Notes under the pieces: model-generated
Databases searched by the model: none
Seen by the model: only the letters and a program-made list of their open reading frames with translations
What the model was told of the DNA's origin: nothing
Shown here: in pieces, positions 1 through 9,399 of the stretch
Position numbering within the stretch: position 1 is the stretch's first letter
Layout: every line of letters begins with the position of its first letter
Assembly (NCBI GenBank): GCA_947034885.2
Contig: OX344749.2
Location: forward strand, 22,893,501-22,957,500
Length of the DNA: 64,000 nt
From: Thuidium tamariscinum
Lineage: Eukaryota > Streptophyta > Bryopsida > Hypnales > Thuidiaceae
Reading direction: 5' to 3'
Program-made: the position numbers and the translations under genes

Positions 1-1190
1 TACTTACATTTATTCCTAAATATTTGAAAAAAATTGTTCTTCAGAAAAATTTGGAAAAGGAACACATTTATGCATGATTAGAAAGAATCAATGCAAAATA
101 CTGAAAATGAAAAAAATTCCAATCTACCTATTGAATAGTCGAACTAAGAAAAATAAAATATTTCTGCATGTACTCGTCAAAATAGACCTATATGTCGCAA
201 TATTAGGAGTGCAAGTGTCTTGAATAGAAAAATCTTCTTGTATACTAGAAATAGATTTTAGAAAGATTCCATAATTTTTTACAATTTTATTTACCCACAC
301 AAAATTATCATGAATTTTCTTGGTCAAGATTTTCTTTGTCCCATACTAGTCATATAGGTCAACCTATTTTCATTTAGCTTCCACCTTACCAAATAAGAGT
401 TCAGTTCCAAATCATGATGCATTATTAGTAATCATTTATTCATCTCTACCTATGTAGAAGTATAGACCACCCTCCAATGTCAAAATAGGGGATTTAAAAT
501 AGATCAACTACAATACATATTGCTTGTAGTGAGGCTAAGGTGGCACATTGTCTAGACAAGTGATGGACAAAATGGCACCTTTCATGCCAAGCAAGGCTTT
601 GGATGACATAATCAATCGTGTTGAGCCACGTTGTAGTAGAGGTCTTTGAGTGCCAAATATGTTTCTAAACTAAAATAAGTGTCTCGAAACATCCCTTTAG
701 AGACCTCAAATCCCCTCTAAAGGTAGAAGTTCTGAAAACAATCATTGATAATTTAACTCCATGACCACCACCCGAAGCATTCGGTTGATTTTGACCACTA
801 ACCAACCTCATACACTACAACCCTAATTTCATTGGTTACACAGAATTTTTTATCATGAGTGGGGTGGTCAAAGACTCTAATGGGTCCGTCAATCCATTTC
901 CAAGGTGCTGGCTTGTCATGGCTGGGTTTACACGTCACTCCCAACTGAAGCCACGTACCCACCAGTCGAAGCTTCTTCCGCTAATTAATCCAAGCTGGGG
1001 GGGGTGTATTTTTCCCACAATTGGTAGGGAATAGGGAGCTAACTTACGGTAAACAAACCAGCCTTGGACACGTAACCCTCGCTGGAACCAATTCCAGCTG
1101 CCCAGAAGCTAAGCAGAAGAGACGTGCAGTAAGTTATCTGGTAATGGAGGCAGGAAATTTTAATTTAATTTAATTTTAATTTTAATTTTT
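1..1190. other. AT-rich intergenic DNA, no gene seen
   Basis: I see no convincing coding region here. A small perfect palindrome with 7-bp arms and a 4-base loop lies at 1081-1098 in a moderately GC-richer patch (about 900-1140). Nothing else stands out. Confidence 0.6.
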
Positions 1191-1462
1191 ACACAAGTGT
1201 CGGAAATTTTATTTTTATTTTATTTTTATTTTATTTTTATTTTTATTTTTATTTTTATTTTTATTTTTACACAAGTATTGGAAATTTTTAATTTATTTAT
1301 ATTTATATTTATATTTATTTATATTTTTATACAAGTGTCGGAAATTTTTATTTTTATTTATTTTTATTTTTGTTTTTATTTTTATTTTTACACAAGTGTC
1401 GGAATTTTTTATTTTTTTTATTTTTTTTTATTTTTATTTTTACACAAGTGTTGGAAATTTTT
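1191..1462. repeat. Degenerate minisatellite: conserved core between T/A tracts
   Basis: Five copies of a core close to acacaagtgtcggaaattt start at about 1191, 1269, 1329, 1390 and 1442. They are separated by long tracts of TTTTTA-type simple sequence. Spacing is irregular (78, 60, 61 and 52 bp), because the simple-sequence parts vary in length while the core is kept. Open frames through this block give only Phe/Ile/Tyr low-complexity peptide and are not taken as genes. Confidence 0.85.
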
Positions 1463-2149
1463 TGGAGGATACTACAGTACTTAGGGCTTCCTTACATGTA
1501 TTGGTGGGCAAGGAAACTTCACATAGAATGCTACAAGGGAAAATAGTCATTGCACTTTCATGTAGACCCGGTGGGTGGGGAGGGAATAAATAAGAAATGT
1601 ACACGTATGAGATTCTCTCAAGCTTATCAAGTCTCTGCCAATGAAATTGTCCATCGGTTGTCCACCGGAATCAGTGAAACTTCCCCTCCTCCTTTCTCAT
1701 TTGTTGATCCCAGCAAGACAATTGGTAGTTGCTCTTTTGTCTCATTCCTTGGATGCGCACTGTTGTTGCCCACCAAGCAAGCATGTAAGGAGGCCGTTAG
1801 ATCAAGCTTTCATGTCAGTCAGGCTAGTGGAGGTATTTTTGGCCAGTATCCATACCTTGTAAGTTTAATCTTCTAAACCAAACTCCACTAATACTTTGAT
1901 TAAGGTCCTGCCATGTGTGAGGGGGTGCAACACTTTATAACTTGCAACACAATTCTAGCAAGTTACCCTCTTCAAACCAAAGTCGTTTTAGTGCTAATGA
2001 CCCCTAAGTTACCATCTTGATTACGCTGGAACTAAGTGAATTGAATACCTTGCTATTGATGATTTCAATATTTTTATTATTTGCCAATCGAATAAGTACA
2101 TAATTTTCATTACTTTACTCACAATTTAGAGTAATAGAAAGACATTAAT
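1463..2149. other. Intergenic DNA with an unrecognised ORF
   Basis: A 108-codon frame at 1550-1876 on the plus strand has no motif I recognise and begins within repeat-flanking DNA. A segment at about 1780-1830 resembles, in inverted orientation, a segment at about 3100-3150, so the ORF is more likely repeat sequence than a gene. The rest is AT-rich. Confidence 0.4.
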
Positions 2150-2780
2150 AAGGTAAATTGGAGTTCCAAGCAATTTCGATGTTGAAATTTTAGATTTTTG
2201 AAATAAAATTGGATTGTTATGAACAACATTTTATAAACTTTGTTTATCCAAAATTTTGTCTTATCAATTCATACTAATACAATCTAAGCTTATAGTAACA
2301 ACTAAATATTTGAAAACTATTGGTCATCAATCTTACAACCTTTAAAGTCAAATTCATAAGGTTTCCATAGTTTTCAATTCAAGAAATAAAGACTTCAAAC
2401 CCCCCAAAATTGGTAAATTGGAGTTATGGGCAATTTTCAAGGCTAAAATTCAATTTTTTAGAAACCAATCTGGCTTCCTATCAATGATTTTAAAAATCCT
2501 TAATAAACAAAGTTTCATCATCCCAAGATGATCCAACTAAATGTATAAAAAACTATTGATCATCATCACTCAACCTTCAAACTAGAATTCACAAGGTTTC
2601 CACACTTTTTTATTCAAGAAATACAGAACCCAACTCTAAAAAATTGGCAAATTGAAATTCCTAGTAGTTTGAAGTCAAATCCTCAATTTCTCAAAAACAA
2701 ATCTCTACTATTATAATCAATTATTTACATCCTTACTTAACAAAAAAATTACTTAGCAATACAATTAGCAACTCGATTAT
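2150..2780. repeat. Three-copy degenerate tandem repeat
   Basis: Three diverged units begin with a ggtaaattggag-like phrase at about 2151, 2411 and 2645. Each continues with shared phrases: a feature-poor AT stretch, then an 'aactattgatcatcat'-like segment, then a 'cacaaggtttccacac'-like segment. The period is about 235-260 bp. No coding potential was seen. Confidence 0.7.
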
Positions 2781-3472
2781 TCTCCAAAGCCATACCTTTG
2801 AAGCTCAAAATGCACTTGCCACCAGCCACAAGTGCCACTACCTTCCACCACATGGAAGACGTTCAAAAGACTTTCATAGGGTGAAAATCTGGTTCAAATA
2901 ATCAAATGACCTTCTCCGGGAGGTTGTAAAGAAGAATCATGACCTCACATTGCAAGTCAAAAGGCAACCAATTGTTCAATAGAACTCAAAATATTTATTT
3001 TCAATTCTTGACACCGGCCAACGGAGGGCTCACCAACCCTAAATCTAAACCAAGTTCCATATGCAACAATCAAGGAAAATTTTATCCGGTAGTACTTGTT
3101 CCACTGGCCCAACTCACATAGAAGCTGGCCCTTAATCCTTCATTCAAAGTGGGCCCAGCAAGGTGGCTTTGCCTTAGAGAAAATGCAAGATTTTTTAATT
3201 TTTTGTACATAATTTTTTTTGCAAATTCTAGATTCATTCTAGCAATTAGATATTCCAAATTAGGTTGAAGATGTCTGAAATATACCCTTAACATAGCAAA
3301 AAAGTAGGGTTTTTTTTTTTACTTTTAACTCAAAAATTCATTATTATGATGTTGGGTCTACTTCGATTGGAGGATTTAATCTCTTGCATCTTTTTTCTAC
3401 CTTGATTATTAACACTCAAGAAGTAGAGTTGATGAGTTTGAAAGGCCAAAAACTAAGACTATAGCATACTAG
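2781..3472. other. Intergenic DNA left of the chromovirus
   Basis: AT-rich with no supported gene. It ends with the pentamer ACTAG (3468-3472), which is repeated on the other side of the chromovirus and forms the target site duplication. Confidence 0.6.
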
Positions 3473-3727
3473 TGTTACGGATCGGCTTGACCAAGAAGTC
3501 GATGCTCTACTTAGATTGCATTCAAAGCAAACCAACACTAAATCACCACCAAGTTACAATAATGACAATGAGAATCACACTTACACATTGTATCAAACTC
3601 ATATTATCTTCATTATACAAAATGTCAAGTGAGGAACAAGCTTCCTCACTTGACTATTAAAGGGAAGGGAGAGGCCAACTAACCCAACCGTTACAACCGT
3701 TCCCTTGTTACGAACAGGTTTGTAACA
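3473..3727 (-). repeat. 3' LTR of the chromovirus
   Basis: 255 bp, with TG...CA ends set inside the longer inverted ends TGTTAC/GTAACA. It matches 9145-9399 with about six differences, five of them transitions. In element orientation this is the 3' LTR, because it lies next to the polypurine tract and the chromodomain. The pol frame runs into it and stops at 3691-3693. Confidence 0.95.
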
Positions 3728-3730
3728 TTA

Positions 3731-3742
3731 CCCCCCCTTCTA
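3731..3742 (-). other. Polypurine tract of the chromovirus
   Basis: On the minus strand a purine run GAAGGGGGGG sits three bases before the TG of the 3' LTR, the position where Ty3 elements prime plus-strand DNA synthesis. Confidence 0.85.
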
Positions 3743-6700
3743 GGTTGGGGCCCCGGTGCCGTTGGATGGAGTTTATGAAAATCAGCAATCGCCTCCGGTG
3801 CGTTTTCAAGATTGTCCGCCGGCTCCCACGAATTCTCCTCCGGCCCATAGCCCTCCCATGACACCAAGTAGTGGAGTTTTTTCCAACAACCGAATAAACA
3901 TGAATCAATAACCTTGTGCACCTCCCACTCCACATCTCCAATTGGGGTAATAATCGGCGGAGGTGGTATGCGGCGACATCCGGGAATGGTATCCTCACGG
4001 TATTTTTCAAGTAAAGAAACATGGAAAACATTGTGAATACGCAATGTCTTAGGTAGTTTTAACCGGTAAACGAGATCGGAGAGTTTAGCTATTATTAGAA
4101 ACGGTGCAAGAAACTTAGAAGCTAATTTATGAGAGGGCTTTGTAGTTGCAATATTTTCATGGCGCAAGAGGACTTTGTCACCTGGTTGAAAGGTCGGTTG
4201 TAGTTGTACCCCTCGATCGTAATTTCGCTTAGCTTGTTCCCCCGCAATCAAAATCATAGTCTTGAGTTCCTCATGAACTTGTTGTAGATGTCGAACCCAG
4301 TCCTTGGCCGCTGGAACAGTGGATGTTGTAGGTATAGAAAACGATAATGCCGGGTGGTAACCGTACATGGCATAGAACGGAGAGAACCTTGTTGCCGAAT
4401 GGCAAGCGTTGTTATAGGCAAATTCGGCTAATGGCAATAGATCAGCCCAATTATCTTGACGCTTTGTCGTGAACATTTGAAGAAATTGTTCAATTACTTG
4501 ATTCACCCTCTCCGTTTGGCCATCCCCTTGGGAATGAAAAGCCGTCATTGGTGATGGCTGGATCTTAAGGAGTTCACATAGTCTACGCATAAACTTTGAC
4601 ACAAAAACGGAGCCCCTGTCTGATATGACCTCCTCCGGCATGCCATGATATTTCCATACATTATTTAAATATAACGATACAGTGTCATTGGAGTCAATGG
4701 TCTCCTTTGTAGGTACAAAATGAGCTAGTTTAGTATTCTTATCAACAACCACTAGGATAGAGTCATACCCTTTGCTTTGGGGTAGTTTAACGATGAAGTC
4801 CGTAGAAACCCGCTTCCATGGAGCATGAGCGGCTGGAATCGGTTGTAGTAGGCCATATCGAGGATGACGTGTTGATTTTGACCTCTGGCACAAATCGCAC
4901 CCATCAACATATTGATGCACATAACGACGAACAGTAGGCCAATAAAAAATTCTAGTTACTAATTCTAAAGTTTTAGCCCAGCCTTGATGTCCCGCAGCGG
5001 GGGCGTCATGCCTCGATCACAATATTTGTCGCCGAAGTTTGTCATCGTTTGGCACGTATATCATGTCTTTGAACTGAAGAATTCCATTTGTCAAGTTATA
5101 TTCTTGAAATCGTCGACGGATGTCATGCGGGCTCTTTTTTAATCCCCCTTTTAGAATTTCCAATACTGGTTGCAATGCGGGGTCTTCGTCAATGCATAGT
5201 TTTATTTGTTCTAGAATTTGAGCATCGCTCCAAACGGGGTCACAGTCCTCCAATGATGCCAGACGTAGAAGGGGGCGATTCTCTTCATGTCGGCCTTCCA
5301 TGAGATCAACCCTTGTTGAGAGGGCATCTGCACGCCCATTAAATGAACCCGGCCGATGTTGGATATCAAAGTCAAATGCGGATAAGAATTCTGACCATCG
5401 AGCTTGTTTCCTATTTAATTGCTTAGTAGTCATAAAGTACTCCAAATTTTTATGATCCGAAATTATACGGACTTGATGAGGTGACCCCTCTAAATACACC
5501 CGCCAATCTTGGAAAGCTAAAATAATACTTAGGAGTTCTTTGTCATAAATGTCGTAGTTCTATTCAGCGGGAGACATTTTAGAACTCCTGTACGCACACG
5601 GATGTAAGTGACCGTCATCCCCGTGCTACGAAAGAATTGCACCTGTTGCCATGTCTGACGCATCCGTTTCAACTATAAAAGGCCGTGCAAAGTCAGGATG
5701 GAGTAGTATCGGTGCTTGAAGAAATCTTGATTGTAGGTTGATGAATGCTTGACTTGCTTGTAGGTCCCATTCAAATTGTTTATTCTTTTGAGTTAGAATA
5801 GTGAGAGGAATGGTAATCTTGGAATAATCACATATAAACCGGCGGTAAAAATTCGCAAATCCAAGGAAGGCTTGAATTTCCTTAACCGAGGTTGGAACTG
5901 GCCAATCTTTAATAGTTTGCACCTTGTCTGGACACATTTCAAGTCCTTTAGCCGAGACAATCATTCCCAAAAATTCAACGGAATGCTGATGGAATTGACA
6001 TTTGGATTCTTTAGCATATAGTCCATGTTCCTATAATCTTTGTAATACGTCCCTTACCACTTGCCGATGCTCTTCAAGATTCTTTGAAAAAATTAAGATG
6101 TCATCCAAGTATATAACAACAGATATGTCCAAAAGGTCCTTAAAAATATCTTGCATTAACGATTGAAATTGTGCAAGGGCATTAGTCAACCCAAACGGCA
6201 TAACTAAATATTCAAATAATCCGTATCGCGTTTTGAAAGTCGTTTTGAATTCGTGGCCTGCAGCCATACGAAGTCGATGATAGGCTTGTCGAATGTCCAA
6301 TTTTGAGAAAATCGTAGCCCCTACCAATCAATCAGTGAGCTCTGGGATAAGGGGTAGGGGATAGCGGTTCCGCACGGTAACCTTGTTGAGATTCCAATAA
6401 TCTACACAAACCCGAATTGAACCGTCCTTTTTCCGAGCGAACACAATAGGTGCTGAAATAGGAGACTTGGATCTTCGAATCCAGCCCTTGCCTAAATTCT
6501 CGTCTAAATACCTTCGTAGCTCCTCCAGCTCCACCGAGGACATTGGCCACAGCCCAGTGTTACGGGGCTCTTGTCCTTCTTTAAATTCAATCTTCATATC
6601 GCAAGTCCTATGGGCTGGCAACTCATTGGATGCCATCTCACTGAAAGCTGCTTTTAAATCATGATATTCTTCTGGAATAGAAGAAGATAGTGGAGTATCC

Positions 6701-6939
6701 ACCTCAGAAATCTCGAGTGCATAAATTTCTACCTCCTTTGCCGAAAGATGAAAAGCTGCCTCAGAAACCAATGCATGCTTTGGAGCAATTAATTTTGAAA
6801 TTTGTTTTTCTGCCTTGAATTTTAACTCATGTTGTCCTTGAGCCAGCACCAAAAACTTCCGTCCTTCATTGAAATCTCCCGTGCCCGAAACCTCCATATT
6901 TTTTCCAAAAAACAATTTTTGTTTTGCCTTTGGGGGGGG

Positions 6940-7225
6940 CCTTTTGCCCATGGGCGGGCCGGCCCCGACAAGAGGGAAGCCGGCCCTACCAGGCTCAGCC
7001 CCTGGCTGTTGGCCCGACTCGGCAGGCGGGGGAGCCGGCCAGGCCCCGCCAGCCCCGGCGCTACCTACGGCGACTGGGACTGCGCCCGGCCCCGCAAGCT
7101 GGGGCGCCGGGCCGGCCCTGACCCTGGCAGGCGCTGCGCCAGCCTGCGCAGGCCGCAGGCATGCAAGTGCTGGTGCCGCGCCCGGTCCGGTAGGCTGGGA
7201 TGCTGGCCCAGCCTTGGAGGAATTT
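6940..7225 (-). other. GC-rich Pro/Ala/Gly-rich insert in the protease-RT linker
   Basis: About 290 bp of strikingly GC-rich sequence sits inside a moderate-GC element. In the pol frame it encodes about 95 residues made almost only of Pro, Ala and Gly with scattered Arg and Gln, between the protease (DSGA) and the RT N-terminus. It carries no stop in the pol frame. Long open frames on the opposite strand here (for example 6829-7401) are a by-product of the GC content and are not annotated as genes. Confidence 0.8.
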
Positions 7226-7922
7226 CCTCCAAATGGATTTTCCTCCGAATTTGTGAATTGGGAACTTCCATGGCACTCCATAGCTTTGCAATTCCCTTTT
7301 TCTCCTTGCACCCCATGCCCCATGCACCAAGCCTGACAATATGGGGAATCAAAGACCACACTTCGTTGAGACCACCGAATAGTCGGGTCATGACGGATTA
7401 ACCATGGAATGCCTAAAATACATGGATACTTGCCTGTATTCGTGACATCTGCTACCAATCTTTTACGATGATCTCCAATGATAACCTCCACAATAGCCTC
7501 ATGGGTTATAAGCCTGGAGCTAATCATTTGGCCATCAATCACCCTAACTTCACGCGGCACTGGCTTTAGTTGCAACTCCGCATTACATTGTTCCGCAAAC
7601 TTGGGATGCATGAATATTCCTGTGGCTCCCGAATCCACTAATGTGAGACCTGGGACGGAATTGAGTTGTACATCCAAGGTCACATGTGCACTAGGGTCAA
7701 TAGTGGCACGTAAGCACAATGGATCTAATCCGCAATTTACCTCCTTTGAAACCTCGACATCCGTATTCGACCATATGTTACTCCATTGTAAATTCTCCCA
7801 AGCGGCCGACTCAAGAGGCCGCTCCACCATATTGCCCACCTTCCTTGTTGCGTCCAGCGTGGGTGTCTTGTGAATGATGGCAGCGGCAGTTTGCACAGTG
7901 CCCGGGTATTGAAAATTTCCCT

Positions 7923-9059
7923 TCAGTCCTGGGCTTTCTCTTTTCCCGAAGAGGTGCCTTCTGCTTCAATGGTGGCAGAGATCGACAAGGGCTTCGAGGG
8001 ATTCGTGGGGCAACGCGATCGAATATGACCTACTCCACCGCAACCCCAACAACGTCCTTGGCATTGATATTCTTGCCGTTCCACCGCCGTTTTTGCCAAG
8101 GCTGTAGAAGGAGTACGCACCGCTCCAAGCTCCATCGGCACCGGCCCGGAGGTATTCGAGTTAGATTGTACCTTCCCCACTGCATCTCGTGGCAATGTTG
8201 TGGGAGAGCGGAAACTTGAAGTCTCAAAAGATGAACGGCGGTTTTGACGCCGACCCCATAATCTCTCATCGATTCAGGATGACATTGCCATCCAATCTTG
8301 TAGCCGGCGTGGTTGAATCTCCACTGTCGCCACCAAATCCAAAATCTCATCTTTGAGTCCTCCACGAAAGCGAGCTACCAAACTGGATTCATTCCAATCG
8401 AGTAGCGCCGCACATTCATTAAACATAGAAATATAATTCACGACTGACCCAGTTTGTCAAAGCTTCCCAATGCGATCCTCCGCATTGCTCCGACGGTCAA
8501 TATCCCCATATACGGAAATCACGGACTCCCGAAAAGCTTAGTAATCGCCCAATAACTCATAATCACGCTCCTCGTCCAAAGCTTGGAGAAGGGGCATAGC
8601 CCAATTTTGTGCCACTCTAGTCATATACGAAAGCACATAAGCTACTTTATCTGCATCAGAGCTATAAATGCGTGGTTTACCTCGAAATACAAGACGGAGT
8701 TGTGCAAACCACCGGTAAACTTCATTTCCCTTCTTTCCGGAAAAATTTTCCGGTTCCGCTACCTTCGATTCTTTGAGTTCCACATTGGATTCCGCACACC
8801 TCCCTCCTAACACCCCTCCGCTATTGGAGACGGGAGAGACCACCGGTCGTGGTCCTTGCACTGCTCGACTCGAAATCTCTTGTATCAATTGAGGAAGTGT
8901 GGCTTGGAACACACTTTGGATTTGTTGTTGGATGAAGGCCGCCCACTCCGACCCCATCCCATCTGGCATCAATTCTTCCCCCGGTTGGACCACCGGTGGT
9001 CCTTGATCTATTGAAGGAGATTAGGTTTCCGAATTAAATAATCCTACAAAATCCCTCAT
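7923..9059 (-). pseudogene. Chromovirus gag with CCHC zinc knuckle
   Basis: An ATG at 9057-9059 opens a frame that reads down to TGA at 7923-7925. It includes a retrotransposon-capsid-like middle and a nucleocapsid zinc knuckle of the form C-x2-C-x4-H-x4-C (CWGCGGVGHIRSRC, about 8040). The frame is broken by stops at 9021-9023 (TAA), 8538-8540 (TAA), 8457-8459 (TGA) and 8274-8276 (TGA) with no frameshift between them. The protein would build the virus-like particle. The intended start is inferred from frame continuity and from the short distance to the 5' LTR. Confidence 0.85.
7941..7947 (-). promoter_or_regulatory. Candidate -1 ribosomal frameshift heptamer between gag and pol
   Basis: On the minus strand the heptamer G GGA AAA lies in the gag frame in the phase needed for -1 slippage (X XXY YYZ). 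The gag stop follows 16-18 bases later, and pol is open in exactly the -1 frame from this point on. I see only a weak short stem downstream and no clear pseudoknot. The alternative is a single-base indel in this decaying copy. Confidence 0.45.
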
Positions 9060-9144
9060 GGTAACGGCCGTTGTCCAAAGCCATCAATGCATCTTCAACT
9101 TGGGAATCCGAACTAGAGCATGGACTTTGCATGACTTAACATTA

Positions 9145-9399
9145 TGTTACGGATCGGCTTGACCAAGAAGTCGATGCTCTACTTAGATTGCATTCAAAGC
9201 AAACCAACACTAAATCACCACTAAGTTACAATAATGACAATGAGAATCACACTTACACATTGTATCAAACTCATATTATCTTCATTACAAAAAATGTCAA
9301 GTGAGGAACAAGCCTCCTCACTTGACTATTAAAGGGAAGGGAGAGGCCAACTAACCCAACCGTTACAACCGTTCCCTTGTTACGAACGGGTTCGTAACA
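9145..9399 (-). repeat. 5' LTR of the chromovirus
   Basis: 255 bp, the partner of 3473-3727. In element orientation it is the 5' LTR and would hold the promoter. The ACTAG duplication follows at 9400-9404. Confidence 0.95.

Larger units (their letters stand above)
3691..7947 (-). pseudogene. Chromovirus pol: protease, RT, RNase H, integrase, chromodomain
   Basis: The domains lie in one reading frame, read downward. The aspartic protease has a DSGA active site (about 7640). Next comes a GC-rich linker, then reverse transcriptase with YLDD (about 6110). RNase H follows with TDASD and DKELL motifs, then integrase with an HHCC-like zinc region, a catalytic Asp in the SDRG motif and a Glu in GQTERVN. 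A chromodomain (WEGYGPEENSWEP) closes the protein. Stops interrupt the frame at 6328-6330 (TGA), 6031-6033 (TAG), 5626-5628 (TAG), 5560-5562 (TAG) and 5017-5019 (TGA). The frame stays open between the stops, so decay is by point nonsense mutation and not by indels. Pol is in the -1 frame relative to gag. Its end lies inside the 3' LTR. Confidence 0.93.
3473..9399 (-). mobile_element. Ty3/gypsy chromovirus, complete with LTRs but decayed
   Basis: A 5.93-kb LTR retrotransposon read on the minus strand. Both LTRs are 255 bp, begin TGTTAC and end GTAACA on either strand, and differ at about six positions by my count. Perfect 5-bp target duplications ACTAG flank it (3468-3472 and 9400-9404). In element order it holds gag with a CCHC zinc knuckle, aspartic protease, reverse transcriptase, RNase H, integrase and a C-terminal chromodomain, which places it among the chromoviruses. 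Nine in-frame stops interrupt gag and pol, so this copy is not autonomous. I found no tRNA-iMet-type primer site just inside the 5' LTR (right side), so the primer is unresolved. The low LTR divergence suggests a fairly recent insertion. Confidence 0.95.

Noticed and set aside
1197-1484. 95-codon ORF rich in Phe, Ile and Tyr
   Set aside because: It is the translation of T/A simple repeats.
3472-3660. 62-codon plus-strand ORF
   Set aside because: It lies entirely within the chromovirus LTR on the wrong strand.
6829-7401. 190-codon plus-strand ORF and overlapping frames
   Set aside because: Antisense to the GC-rich insert in chromovirus pol; several frames are open only because GC-rich DNA lacks stop codons.
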